DNA of 64,000 nt, from the NCBI RefSeq assembly GCF_024730785.1, contig NZ_CP102830.1, positions 2,666,001 through 2,730,000 of the forward strand, in the 5' to 3' direction. Of the stretch, positions 1 to 8,832 are shown piece by piece (positions within the stretch are counted from its first letter, which is position 1; every line of letters starts with the position of its first letter). The notes beneath the pieces were generated by a model. The model did not search any database. It saw only the letters and a list, made by a program, of their open reading frames with translations, and was not told the DNA's origin. A program made the translations under genes and the position numbers. Source of the DNA: Pseudomonas sp. LS44. Its GTDB lineage: Bacteria; Pseudomonadota; Gammaproteobacteria; Pseudomonadales; Pseudomonadaceae.

Positions 1-1
1 G

Positions 2-736
2 CTGGCAGCGATCATCCTCACGGTGATAATGCGCCCCTGGCGCGCCCACCTGACGGCGAGCTCCTGCCGTTCGCTGCTGGCTTACGGTGTCTCCCTGGGC
101 GGCATGAACCTGCTCTTCTATATGTCGCTGCAAACCGTGCCGCTGGGGATTGCCGTGGCGCTCGAGTTCACCGGGCCGTTGACGCTGGCCCTGCTGTCGT
201 CGCGGCGCTGGCTGGATCTGTTGTGGATCGGCATAGCCGCGTTTGGAATTTGGCTGCTGCTACCTATCACCCAGACCCAGACACCCATCGATCCGCTAGG
301 CATGGCCTATGCGCTCGGTGCCGGCCTGTGCTGGGCGCTGTACATCATCTTTGGCCAGAAAGCCGGCGCCGAACATGGAGGACAGACCGTGGCGCTGGGC
401 ACCATCGTGGCGGCTGCGGTGGTGTTCCCGATTGGCTTGGTACATACCGGCGACGCGCTATTCAGCTGGTCACTGCTGCCCATCGCCCTTGGCGTGGCGG
501 TGTTGTCCTCGGCCCTGCCCTACAGCCTGGAGATGGTCGCCCTGACCCGTCTGCCGGCCCGCACGTTCAGCACCTTAATGAGCATCGAGCCGGCCATTGC
601 CGCACTCTCCGGGCTGCTGTTCCTGCATGAGCAACTGAGCCCGGAGCAGTGGCTGGCGATCGCCGCCATCATCATCGCCTCCACCGGCGCGGCGGCAACG
701 GTCCAAGCCAAGGTCAAAGTGCCGCGAGATATCTGA
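2..736 (+). CDS. EamA/RhtA-type inner-membrane exporter, 5' truncated by window edge
   Basis: This is the C-terminal part of a drug/metabolite-transporter-superfamily exporter of the RhtA (threonine/homoserine export) kind. The reading frame is already open at base 2 and runs to a stop at 734-736, so the start lies outside the window; the ATG at 23 falls inside the protein and is probably not the true start. About 244 residues remain, almost all in hydrophobic helices, with two EamA halves: the first ends near a WLLLPIT segment, and the second begins at the GMAYALGAGLCWALY helix. The helix near the end containing SIEPAIAALSGLLFL is typical of the second EamA repeat. The substrate cannot be told from sequence. 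It converges on the ABC exporter gene, 70 bases away. Confidence 0.85.
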   Translation: MAAIILTVIMRPWRAHLTASSCRSLLAYGVSLGGMNLLFYMSLQTVPLGIAVALEFTGPLTLALLSSRRWLDLLWIGIAAFGIWLLLPITQTQTPIDPLGMAYALGAGLCWALYIIFGQKAGAEHGGQTVALGTIVAAAVVFPIGLVHTGDALFSWSLLPIALGVAVLSSALPYSLEMVALTRLPARTFSTLMSIEPAIAALSGLLFLHEQLSPEQWLAIAAIIIASTGAAATVQAKVKVPRDI

Positions 737-806
737 TTTGAGCCGGAGGGCGTGGGTAACCCACAATTGCTAGACGCGGGTTTCACCCGCCCGACCCGAC
801 TCCGGA

Positions 807-2570
807 CTACTCCATGGTGCTGAACTGCAGCTCGGCCAAACGCCGATACAGCGCGTTGCTCGCCACCAACTCCGGATGGGTGCCGATCGCCACCAACCGA
901 CCGTGCTCGACTACCGCAATGCGATCGGCGCTCTGCACGGTAGCCAACCGATGGGCGATCACCAGCGTGGTACGCCCGGCCATTAATTGCGGCAAGGCTT
1001 GCTGAATCAGATACTCGCTCTGCGCATCCAGCGCGCTGGTGGCCTCGTCCAACAATAGGATCGGCGCATCAACCAGCAGCGCGCGAGCAATCGCCAAACG
1101 CTGACGCTGCCCGCCGGACAAGCCCAGGCCGCCATCGCCAAGATGGGTTTGATAACCCTCCGGCATCTGCAGAATGAACTCGTGGGCATACGCCGCTCGC
1201 GCTGCGGCCTCGACTTCCGCTTGGCTGGCGTCGACCCGGCCATAGCGGATGTTGTCCTCGACGCTGCCGAAGAACAGGGCCGGATGTTGCGATACCAAGG
1301 CGAAGCAGCGGCGCAGATCGCGGGGATCGAGGCTGGTTAACGGCAAGCCATCGACCAAAACCCGTCCGCCCTGCGGATCGAAGAAACGCAGCAGCAGATC
1401 GAACAACGTCGACTTGCCCGCGCCGGATGGCCCGACCAGCGCCAAGGTCTCGCCTGGCGCCACGCTCAGGGTCAAATCGTCGATGGCATTGCGCTCCGGA
1501 CGACTCGGATAGGCGAAGCGCAGGTGTTCGAGCACCAGGGCACCGCTGACTTGCGCCGGTAAGCGCGCCACTTCGCCAGCCGGTGGAGTGATTTCATTGC
1601 GCGCCTGCAACAGCTCGGCGATCCGCTCGGCAGCACCGGCGGCCCGTTGCAGCTCGCCGATCACCTCGCTCAAGGTACCAAAGGCCATGCCGACGATCAG
1701 GCTGTAGAACACGAATGCCGCCAGTTCGCCGCCGGAAATGCGCCCGGCGATCACATCCATGCCACCGACCCAGAGCATCACTGCGACCGCGCCGAGTACC
1801 AGGACGATCACCACGGTAATCAGCCAGGCTCGTTGGCCGATGCGCTTGCGCGCCGTCTCGAAGGCACTTTCCACTGTGCCGGCGAAGCGTTGTTTGTCCT
1901 GATCCTGATGGTTGTAGGCCTGTACCGTCTTGATCTGCCCAAGCGCCTCGCCGACATAACTGCCAACATCGGCGATGCGGTCTTGGCTTTGCCGCGACAG
2001 GCTGCGCACGCGCCGGCCGAAAATCACAATCGGCGCGATCACCAACGGTAACGCGGCGATAACGATGGCCGACAACTTGGCGTTGGTGATGAACAGCAGA
2101 ATCACCCCGCCGACCAGCATCAGTGCGTTACGCAGCGCCATCGATAGCGACGAGCCAATCACCGTCTGCAGCAACGTGGTGTCGGCGGTCAACCGCGACT
2201 GGATTTCCGAGGCGCGATTGCTTTCGTAGAAGCCCGGATGCAACTCGATCAGATGATCGAACACCCGCTTGCGGATATCCGCAACGAAGCGCTCGCCGAG
2301 CCAGGAAACCAGATAGAAACGGCTGAAGGTACCGACCGCCAGCGCCACCACCAGCAGCATGAATAGGCCAATCGACTGATTGAGCATGGCCGGCGATTGA
2401 GTGGCCAGGCCCTTGTCGACCAGCAGCTTGATGCCCTGACCGATGGACAGGGTAATCGCCGCAGTGAACAACAACGCCAGCAGCGCACCGACAATCTGCC
2501 AGCGATAAGGCGCGACAAAACGCCGGGCCATGCGCAGCGCATTGCGTTGACGGGAAGACAGCAAAGACAT
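807..2570 (-). CDS. MsbA-like ABC exporter (fused permease and ATPase)
   Basis: 587-residue half-transporter. The N-terminal half (about residues 20-310) has six predicted membrane helices of the ABC type-1 exporter fold. The C-terminal half is the ATPase, with Walker A GPSGAGKST near residue 380, the signature LSGGQRQR near 490, Walker B ILLLDEATSALD near 505 and the H-loop IAHRL. It should work as a homodimer moving a hydrophobic substrate (lipid, drug or peptide) across the inner membrane; the family is too broad to name the cargo. The start has a GAGG-type ribosome site and lies 8 bases after the GFA gene, so the two are probably cotranscribed. Length is normal for the family. Confidence 0.88.
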   Translation of the reverse strand: MSLLSSRQRNALRMARRFVAPYRWQIVGALLALLFTAAITLSIGQGIKLLVDKGLATQSPAMLNQSIGLFMLLVVALAVGTFSRFYLVSWLGERFVADIRKRVFDHLIELHPGFYESNRASEIQSRLTADTTLLQTVIGSSLSMALRNALMLVGGVILLFITNAKLSAIVIAALPLVIAPIVIFGRRVRSLSRQSQDRIADVGSYVGEALGQIKTVQAYNHQDQDKQRFAGTVESAFETARKRIGQRAWLITVVIVLVLGAVAVMLWVGGMDVIAGRISGGELAAFVFYSLIVGMAFGTLSEVIGELQRAAGAAERIAELLQARNEITPPAGEVARLPAQVSGALVLEHLRFAYPSRPERNAIDDLTLSVAPGETLALVGPSGAGKSTLFDLLLRFFDPQGGRVLVDGLPLTSLDPRDLRRCFALVSQHPALFFGSVEDNIRYGRVDASQAEVEAAARAAYAHEFILQMPEGYQTHLGDGGLGLSGGQRQRLAIARALLVDAPILLLDEATSALDAQSEYLIQQALPQLMAGRTTLVIAHRLATVQSADRIAVVEHGRLVAIGTHPELVASNALYRRLAELQFSTME

Positions 2571-2578
2571 GGGCAGCC

Positions 2579-2986
2579 TCAGGCTTTGGGCGGATAGTCC
2601 GCGGGAAATTGCGGCAGGCCATCATTCAATGCCCACCAATTGGCCTTGGAGGCCACATGAAAATGCACCGCCGGCCGCGTTTCCAACTCTCCATCCAGGC
2701 TGCCGGCGCGGAGGCGCACAACCCCTGGGGTCTTGGCATTACGACTAAACACTGGCGACCCGCAACGGCTGCAGAACACTCGTTGTTTACCGGGTGAAGA
2801 CTCAAATGCCGTGAGCGACTCGGCACCCTGCAACAGATGGAAATCCGCCTCGGACACCGGAATGTTGGTCGCGAATGGCGCGCCTTGGGCCTTGCGGCAC
2901 TGGCTGCAATGACAGACCTGAATCGGCGCCAACTCGCCTTCAACCCGATAACGCACTGCGCCGCATAAACAGCTGCCGAGATTCAT
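2579..2986 (-). CDS. GFA-family zinc protein (glutathione-dependent formaldehyde-activating-like)
   Basis: 135-residue protein with the cysteine pattern of the GFA (CENP-V/GFA) fold: CLCG at residues 6-9, CHCSQC around 25-30 and CSRCG near 72-76, which bind structural and catalytic zinc in characterised members. The founding member was described as binding glutathione in formaldehyde metabolism, but most members have no assigned reaction, so the name indicates the fold only. It has a good GGAGCG ribosome site before the ATG at 2986, and the ABC exporter follows 8 bases downstream. The NAD-kinase-like gene lies 85 bases upstream on the same strand. Confidence 0.85.
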   Translation of the reverse strand: MNLGSCLCGAVRYRVEGELAPIQVCHCSQCRKAQGAPFATNIPVSEADFHLLQGAESLTAFESSPGKQRVFCSRCGSPVFSRNAKTPGVVRLRAGSLDGELETRPAVHFHVASKANWWALNDGLPQFPADYPPKA

Positions 2987-3071
2987 GGCTCGCTCCTAAT
3001 AGGGTTTGAACACCATCAACGCATACACCGCTAGCATCGCCAGACCACGGTAGCCGCAACTGGCGAAAAAC

Positions 3072-4187
3072 TCAGTGCCCAACCGGATACAGCAACTCTT
3101 CCTTATATCCGGCCCACACTCGTAGCGCATCGGGGAAAGCGGCGTCCAGCGTGGGGTCGCCGCTGTCGACCAGCAACGGGCGGCCTTCGAGAGTGCGCAG
3201 CTTGCGTTTGCTGGCGACGACGCGCAGATGGTCGAAGCCGATGGCACGCAGCACCCGCGGGCTGATCTGCTGGTTACCGCGACCGATGATGTGGCCCTGG
3301 CCGCCGATGGCGGTGACTAGCAGACGGGCTGGGTAAGCGTCGACCAAGGTGAACAGCTGCGCTTCGGTAACATCGGTGGCGATCAGGCGACCGTTTTCGA
3401 GCACATCGACGCCCAGCAAGGTGGTCTCCAAGCCCAGGTTGCGGGCCACGCCGTGCAAGGTCGAGCCTGGGCCGAGCACATAGCGCACATTGGTTTCCCA
3501 GCTGTCCTCCAGCCAGGCCGCCAATTCGGCGAGCACCAGTTCTTCCGATTCGACGCCGGCTTGTTTGACCTGCTGGACGAAGCCGCCCTCCTCCGGCACG
3601 GTCAGCTCGCCGTACCAGCGTGCGGCGACGCGCCCCTCGCGCAGCGCCGCCTCGTCGAGATCGCGCACCTCGCCGCTAGCCAAACGCACCAGGCCGCCTT
3701 CGACCAAACGCTTGGTCAGCTCGCCGGCAGCCCGCGGGCTGATCGCATAGACCCCGGAATGAATCTTCACCCCGGCGGGAATACCCAGCACCGGCTGGCC
3801 TTCGCGCACCGCCGCGCAAACGTCCCGCGCAGTGCCGTCGCCGCCGGCGAAGAGAATCAGCGCCACCCCCGCCTCCTGGAGCTGCTGCACGGCGCGGCGG
3901 GTGTCTTCGGCGCTGCTGATTGCGCTTGTCGGTTCGCCAAGCAGACGGTGCGCAAAGCCCATTTCGCTGAGCAAGTCGCCACCCATCGCGCCGGGCAGAG
4001 TGAGAAATTCGATGCGTTCAACCAGCGGCCGCAGATGTTCGAGGGCAATCCGCGTGCGCTGCGCGGCCCGTGGCTCGGCACCGAGCGCCAGCGCCTCTGC
4101 GGCGACCCCGTCACTGCCTTTGAGGGCCGCTGGCCCGCCGAGTCCGGCCAGTGGATTGATGATCAAGCCCAAGTGAAAACGCGACAT
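3072..4187 (-). CDS. ATP-NAD kinase-like protein (AcoX/NadK fold)
   Basis: 371-residue cytoplasmic protein related to NAD kinases. The diagnostic nucleotide-binding motif FAGGDGTARDV is present near residue 110, preceded by an N-terminal INPLAGLGG segment. It is longer than the essential NadK and belongs to the side group of ATP-NAD/AcoX kinases whose substrate is usually unproven. An in-frame ATG lies nine codons upstream at 4214, but the ATG at 4187 is preceded by GAGGTG at proper spacing and begins MSRFHLGLIINP, so I use it. It is transcribed divergently from the 58-residue protein gene, 189 bases away. Confidence 0.8.
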   Translation of the reverse strand: MSRFHLGLIINPLAGLGGPAALKGSDGVAAEALALGAEPRAAQRTRIALEHLRPLVERIEFLTLPGAMGGDLLSEMGFAHRLLGEPTSAISSAEDTRRAVQQLQEAGVALILFAGGDGTARDVCAAVREGQPVLGIPAGVKIHSGVYAISPRAAGELTKRLVEGGLVRLASGEVRDLDEAALREGRVAARWYGELTVPEEGGFVQQVKQAGVESEELVLAELAAWLEDSWETNVRYVLGPGSTLHGVARNLGLETTLLGVDVLENGRLIATDVTEAQLFTLVDAYPARLLVTAIGGQGHIIGRGNQQISPRVLRAIGFDHLRVVASKRKLRTLEGRPLLVDSGDPTLDAAFPDALRVWAGYKEELLYPVGH

Positions 4188-4376
4188 GCCCACCTCATTA
4201 ATGTTCTGCGGCAACGCAACAAACCGCTCGGACGAAACGCTTATCCCGTGGCACAGAGCCTGCTAGATTTCAGAGCGGGTCCGCCACATTTCGCTGACGC
4301 TCCCGCTATTTTCACTGTCATCGCGCATTCATCTGGCTTTTTTAAACTGCGCAAACCGCTGACAAAGGAGACCGCC

Positions 4377-4553
4377 ATGAGCTTGCACAACATTCCCCCG
4401 CAGCCGCGCGTGACACCCCCTCCGCCACAGCAGGTGGTTGGTGGCTCGATCATCGATGCGCAGGGACGGGAAATTCCGATCACCGAACAGATGATTCAGC
4501 GCGCCTGCCAGGAGCTGGACAAGGGCTGGGTGCCCGCACCCAAGCACGACTGA
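4377..4553 (+). CDS. Small proline-rich conserved-type protein (58 aa)
   Basis: Short gene starting at the ATG at 4377, behind a strong AAAGGAG ribosome site. The product is soluble and has a proline-rich stretch (RVTPPPPQQV) followed by an apparently structured part (REIPITEQMIQRACQEL). The open frame continues far upstream without a stop, but only the part from 4377 has a ribosome site. The rest lies antisense to the NAD-kinase-like gene and looks like GC-driven noise. Short proteins of this kind occur in pseudomonads without known function, and none can be assigned. The confidence reflects the ribosome site and the protein-like C-terminal half. Confidence 0.65.
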   Translation: MSLHNIPPQPRVTPPPPQQVVGGSIIDAQGREIPITEQMIQRACQELDKGWVPAPKHD

Positions 4554-4653
4554 TCGTCAGCCACACAGCACACCGCTTGCCCCTCGATAGACCTCGGCAG
4601 GCGCGCATGCACAAAAACCATGCATGCGCGCCGGGCCAGCAATCGCTCGAACC

Positions 4654-5784
4654 TCAGATCAACGTCGCTCCTAGCGCACGCACCAGTTGCGCCAATTGCG
4701 GTGCATCACCATCCAGCGTTACCCGCAGGCCGTCGATTTCCCGGCGTGGCGGATAGTGTTTGCGTAAAGCATCGAACGCGCTGCGCCGCGTACCGACGTC
4801 ACCGGCCAAACTGCGGCGAAAATCCGCATCGTCACGACGTGGGTCATACACCGCGCGGCACAAGCTCGCCAGCGCCCAAGCGGGCGGTGTATCGGCGTGC
4901 AAGGTCAGCTCGGAGAGCCAGGCCGCCGGCATCAGTTCATCCAACTGAATCGGCGCATCCAGACCGGCGTAGGCGCAATAGGCCTGGTAGATCTGCGCCG
5001 TGCCGCGCAACTTACCTTCCAGGCTATAACCGGCGATATGCGGCGTCGCCAGCCGGCACAGCGGGGCCAATTCAATATCTACCTGCGGTTCGCCCTCCCA
5101 GACATCCAGCACCACCTCAAGGTCGGCACGCCGTTCCAGCAGTTCGCGCAGGGCTGCGTTGTCCACCACCGCGCCACGGCTGGCGTTGATCAGCCAGGAT
5201 TTGGGCTTCAGGCGCGCCAAGCGCTGGGCGTCGAACAGATGGCGGGTGCTGGCGTCCAGCGGTGTGTGCAGGCTGATGGTGTCGCACTCGGCCAGCAGCG
5301 TATCGAGGCTGACGAACTCGCCACCCTCAAGCGCCTGCCGCGGTGGATCGCAGACCAGCACGCGCCAGCCCAGACCGCGCAGCACCTCGACCAAGCGGCC
5401 GCCCACTTGGCCGGCGCCGATCACGCCGTAGCAACGCTGGCTCAGATCAGCGCCGTGTACATCGGCCAATGCCAGCAGGCTGCCGAGCACGTAATCCACC
5501 ACGCCACGGGCATTGCAGCCGGGCGCGCTGGCCCAACCGATGCCGGCTTGCTGGAAATAATTGAGATCCAGATGATCGGTGCCGATCGTGCAGGTGCCGA
5601 CGAAACGCACCGCGCTACCTTCCAGCAGAGCGCGATCGACCTGGGTGACCGAGCGCACCAGCAGCACTTGCGCATCGGCCAGCGCGGCCCGATCGATGGA
5701 GCGCCCAGGTAGCCCGCGAATGTCGCCGAAGCCACCGAAAAAGGCCTCTACCAGGGGAATATTTTCATCGGCAAGAATTCGCAT
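4654..5784 (-). CDS. pdxB: Erythronate-4-phosphate dehydrogenase
   Basis: 376-residue cytoplasmic NAD-dependent dehydrogenase that oxidises 4-phosphoerythronate in the DXP-dependent pathway to pyridoxal 5'-phosphate. It has the D-2-hydroxyacid dehydrogenase architecture. The N-terminal catalytic domain opens with [20 protein letters not shown], the usual PdxB start. The Rossmann motif [11 protein letters not shown] sits near residue 120, and the [13 protein letters not shown] segment near 205 carries the family's substrate/NAD region. The C-terminal extension of about 90 residues matches the PdxB-specific dimerisation domain. The start at 5784 has a CAGGAG ribosome site. It is a single-gene unit, divergent from the MATE exporter. 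Confidence 0.95.
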   Translation of the reverse strand: MRILADENIPLVEAFFGGFGDIRGLPGRSIDRAALADAQVLLVRSVTQVDRALLEGSAVRFVGTCTIGTDHLDLNYFQQAGIGWASAPGCNARGVVDYVLGSLLALADVHGADLSQRCYGVIGAGQVGGRLVEVLRGLGWRVLVCDPPRQALEGGEFVSLDTLLAECDTISLHTPLDASTRHLFDAQRLARLKPKSWLINASRGAVVDNAALRELLERRADLEVVLDVWEGEPQVDIELAPLCRLATPHIAGYSLEGKLRGTAQIYQAYCAYAGLDAPIQLDELMPAAWLSELTLHADTPPAWALASLCRAVYDPRRDDADFRRSLAGDVGTRRSAFDALRKHYPPRREIDGLRVTLDGDAPQLAQLVRALGATLI

Positions 5785-6065
5785 CGCTATCTCCTGAGCA
5801 GACCGCCATTCTAGGGGCTGACGGACACCCAGCCCAGCTCCGCTGTCTTTAACCTTCCCTGGATTTCATCCAGGCTACGCGTTACGGCAAACGCATTCGC
5901 GCCCCGTCCCACACCACCCCATCGTTCAAGCGCTCGACCGCCGCGTCTTTCCTGACTGCCCTGTCAGGTCTAGACTAGCGGCCACCCCTGCAAGTCCTGC
6001 CGCTCGGCGGCACGAGTGCCCGGAACGCACTGCCGTCACAGTGCCACTCGAATCTGGATGGACCC

Positions 6066-7451
6066 GTGTCTCTTCCCCTTTCCCGCTTCGCCCGTATTCG
6101 CGGCGAGCTGCATGCGCTATTGAGCCTTGCCACCCCGATCATGATTGCCCAGCTGGCACTTGCCGCCATGGGCTTTGTCGATGCAGTGATGGCTGGGCGT
6201 GTGAGCCCGCGCGACCTGGCCGCCGTCGCGCTGGGCAACTCGATCTGGGTGCCGGTGTTCCTGCTCATGACCGGCATTCTGCTGGCTACTACCGCCAAGG
6301 TCGCCCAGCGTTTCGGCGCCGGCCAGCGCGAAGAAATCGGCGCCCTGGTACGCCAGGCCATATGGCTGGCATTGGCAGTCGGACTGGCCGGAGCGGCCTT
6401 GCTCGCCTGGGGCGCCGAGCCGGTGCTGCGCTTGATGGGTGTGGAGGCCGAACTGATCGCGCCAAGCATGGGCTATCTGTACGGCATCGCCATGGGCTTT
6501 CCGGCGGTAGCGCTGTATCACGTACTGCGCTGTTTCAGCGATGGCTTGGGGCGTACCCGACCGAGCATGCTGCTGGCCGTCGGCGGCCTGCTGCTGAACA
6601 TCCCGCTCAACTATGTACTGATCTACGGCCATCTTGGTTTCCCGGCACTCGGTGGGGTTGGCTGCGGTTGGGCCAGTGGCACGGTGATGTGGTTCATGTT
6701 CCTCGGCATGTTGGCCTGGGTGCGCTGGGCGCCGGCGTACCAGTCCAGTCAACTGTTCAGCCACTTCGAATGGCCGAAATGGGAACCGATCCAGCGCCTT
6801 ATCGGTATTGGTCTGCCGATCGGTATTGCAGTGTTTGCCGAGTCGAGCATTTTCGCGGTGATCGCCCTGTTGATCGGCGGGCTCGGCACCACGGTGGTCG
6901 CCGGTCACCAGGTCGCGCTGAACTTCAGCTCGCTGACCTTCATGATTCCCTACTCGCTGAGCATGGCCATCACCGTGCGCGTCGGCCAGGCGCTGGGACG
7001 CCGCGAACCACGCGAGGCGCGTTTTTGTGCCGGGGTAGGGATCGTCACCGCCCTGTCCTATGCCTGCTTGTCCGCCAGCCTGATGCTGCTGATGCGCGAA
7101 CCGATCGCGCGCATCTATACCCCCGACCCGACGGTGATCGCTGTGGCCGCGACACTGCTGGTGTATGCCGCACTATTTCAGTTCTCCGATGCCATTCAAG
7201 TCAGCGCCGCCGGCGCCTTGCGCGGCTATCAGGACACCCGCATGACCATGCTGCTGACCCTGTTTGCCTACTGGGGCATTGGTCTGCCGGTGGGTTACGC
7301 CCTTGGCCTGAGCGACTGGCTGGGCGCGCCACGGGGGCCGAGCGGCTTGTGGCAGGGATTGATCGCCGGGCTAACGGTCGCGGCGTTGATGCTGTTCATC
7401 CGCCTGGCCCGCAGCGCGAAGCGGCATATCCGCTTGGCTGCGACGCCCTAA
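6066..7451 (+). CDS. MATE-family multidrug efflux transporter (NorM-like)
   Basis: 461-residue inner-membrane protein with about twelve hydrophobic helices in two similar halves, as in MATE antiporters, which expel cationic drugs in exchange for Na+ or H+. Diagnostic stretches are ATPIMIAQLALAAMGFVDAV near the N terminus and VSAAGALRGYQDTR in the second half. The start codon is GTG at 6066, preceded by GGA at suitable spacing; no ATG lies nearby in frame. It may be equivalent to the NorM/PmpM proteins of Pseudomonas, but the exact orthology cannot be shown here. The gene converges on tusA, and a short hairpin (arms 7441-7447 and 7456-7462) spans the stop codon but lacks a T-run. Confidence 0.9.
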   Translation: MSLPLSRFARIRGELHALLSLATPIMIAQLALAAMGFVDAVMAGRVSPRDLAAVALGNSIWVPVFLLMTGILLATTAKVAQRFGAGQREEIGALVRQAIWLALAVGLAGAALLAWGAEPVLRLMGVEAELIAPSMGYLYGIAMGFPAVALYHVLRCFSDGLGRTRPSMLLAVGGLLLNIPLNYVLIYGHLGFPALGGVGCGWASGTVMWFMFLGMLAWVRWAPAYQSSQLFSHFEWPKWEPIQRLIGIGLPIGIAVFAESSIFAVIALLIGGLGTTVVAGHQVALNFSSLTFMIPYSLSMAITVRVGQALGRREPREARFCAGVGIVTALSYACLSASLMLLMREPIARIYTPDPTVIAVAATLLVYAALFQFSDAIQVSAAGALRGYQDTRMTMLLTLFAYWGIGLPVGYALGLSDWLGAPRGPSGLWQGLIAGLTVAALMLFIRLARSAKRHIRLAATP

Positions 7452-7478
7452 GTCAGGCGTCGTAGCGGGCCGAAATCC

Positions 7479-7733
7479 TCAGCCTTCGGTTTTCTTGCGA
7501 ATCCAGTACAGATAGGTGCCGGCCTGTTCTTGCTGATCGAGCAGCTCGTGGCCGAGAAACATGCAGAACTTGGGGATATCGCGACGTGTCGAGGGATCGG
7601 TGGCGATCACCTTGAGCACACCGCCGGCGACCAAATCACGCACTTTGTTGTGCAGCATCATCACCGGTTCGGGACAGTTAAGACCGCTCGCATCGAGGAT
7701 GGCATCGGCCGTCAAGGCATCGGGTTGGGACAT
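7479..7733 (-). CDS. tusA: Sulfurtransferase TusA
   Basis: 84-residue TusA/SirA-family protein. The [12 protein letters not shown] motif carries the conserved active cysteine (Cys20) that accepts persulfide sulfur from IscS and passes it to TusBCD for tRNA 2-thiouridine synthesis. The ATG at 7733 has a GGAG ribosome site and gives the usual family length. An in-frame ATG nine codons upstream lacks one, so the shorter form is used. It is monocistronic and convergent with the MATE gene. Confidence 0.92.
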   Translation of the reverse strand: MSQPDALTADAILDASGLNCPEPVMMLHNKVRDLVAGGVLKVIATDPSTRRDIPKFCMFLGHELLDQQEQAGTYLYWIRKKTEG

Positions 7734-8276
7734 GGGCAGGCTCCGAAAACAGGCGGCCATTGTCGCGCAAACTTGACCCTCAGGTCACGTTAGCTCGGTC
7801 GGAGCAGTATCAACCATTCATCAGGCCGCCATTCCTGACTCAAACGTACCTTTCGTCCATGCACCAAATCTGACTGATTGGACAGCTTAAATCGCCAGAC
7901 ACACGGCGCCTATTGGGCGCCTTTGTTATTGGCTATGTCCCAATAGCGTGTTGAGGCGTGCAAGCCCGGTAGGTGATGCCTGAGACGATGATTCGAGCGT
8001 AGGCGTAACCCACCGAGCAGGCTGGATGCATATGTCCAGGGCGCGTCGCTGGTAGGTTACGCCGCTATGCGGCTAACCCACCCTACAAAAGCGCGGCGCA
8101 ACACTTATCCGATACAAAGCCTTTTTATTGGCTTGATTTACCCATGCGGGCTCATGTCTCGGCCTCGGCACAGCGCATAGAAAATTATATTTCACTCGTC
8201 ATGTAAATAATGGATGATGACTGTAATCCTAAATACAAAAACGCTTCTGCTCGACCAACCAACGAGGAAACCTGTC
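7734..8276. other. Gene-free stretch with palindromic repeat debris
   Basis: No convincing gene in 543 bases. Several inverted repeats are visible. CTATTGGG and its complement lie at 7910-7917 and 7939-7946. Another palindrome at 8050-8088 (GGTAGGTTACGCCGC facing GCGGCTAACCCACC) is a dispersed-repeat form, with a related GGCGTAACCCACC half at 8002-8014. The last 100 bases are AT-rich and probably hold the promoter of the thioesterase-thiolase unit. Confidence 0.5.
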
Positions 8277-8816
8277 ATGTCCACCTCAACCCGCGAAGAC
8301 AAGCTGGCCAGCTGGCTGGCCGCCGAACAGGCGATGCGCGCGCGCCTTGCCGCCCCAGGCACGCTGTCGTTGCCCCAGGTCAGCGAGCTATCGCCGCAAG
8401 AGTTTTTCGATCGCATTGGCAACGGCGAACTGCCCTGCCCGCCGTTCGGTGATCTGATCGACTTCATCCCGTTGGAATGGGCGTCCGGCCGCTTCGTCTT
8501 CCAGGGCACGCCCGATGCGCGGCACTACAACCCGATGGGCAGCGTGCACGGTGGCTATGCCGCGACGCTGCTCGATTCGTGCATGGGCTGTGCGATTCAT
8601 ACCCAGCTGCAAGCGGGTCAGGGTTACACCACCACCGACCTGCGCATCAGCTATGTCCGTGGCCTCACCGCCAGCACCGGGCCGGTTCGCGCCGAGGGCC
8701 GCATCGTGCATATCGGCCGCTCGACTGCCCTGGCCGAGGGGCGCATCTACGACGTCGATGACCGTCTCTACGCCGTGGGTTCCACCACCTGCTTGATCCT
8801 CAACCTGTCGAAGTGA
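8277..8816 (+). CDS. PaaI-family hotdog thioesterase
   Basis: 179-residue hotdog-fold acyl-CoA thioesterase. The core motif GSVHGGYAATLLDSCMG matches the PaaI/YdiI family, in which the HGG turn and the acidic residue on the central helix form the active site. The C-terminal strand region, RAEGRIVHIGRSTALAEG, is also typical. The start used is ATG 8277, with ribosome site GAGGAAA. An in-frame ATG at 8214 would add 21 residues without homology-like character. The interrupted thiolase gene starts 16 bases downstream, so the two were probably cotranscribed and linked in acyl-CoA metabolism. The physiological acyl chain is not predictable. Confidence 0.85.
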   Translation: MSTSTREDKLASWLAAEQAMRARLAAPGTLSLPQVSELSPQEFFDRIGNGELPCPPFGDLIDFIPLEWASGRFVFQGTPDARHYNPMGSVHGGYAATLLDSCMGCAIHTQLQAGQGYTTTDLRISYVRGLTASTGPVRAEGRIVHIGRSTALAEGRIYDVDDRLYAVGSTTCLILNLSK

Positions 8817-8832
8817 CCTCAGGAGCAAAATC

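Noticed and set aside
2996..3071. Hydrophobic peptide-like sequence (AMLAVYALMVFKPY) past the NAD-kinase-like stop
   Set aside because: Too short, in a different frame from the kinase gene, and without its own start and ribosome site.
3453..4553. 366-codon plus-strand frame ending in the 58-residue protein
   Set aside because: Everything before 4377 is antisense to the NAD-kinase-like gene and lacks a ribosome site; only the last 58 codons are supported.
7441..7462. Hairpin at the end of the MATE gene considered as a terminator
   Set aside because: The 7-base arms are perfect but no T-run follows on either strand.
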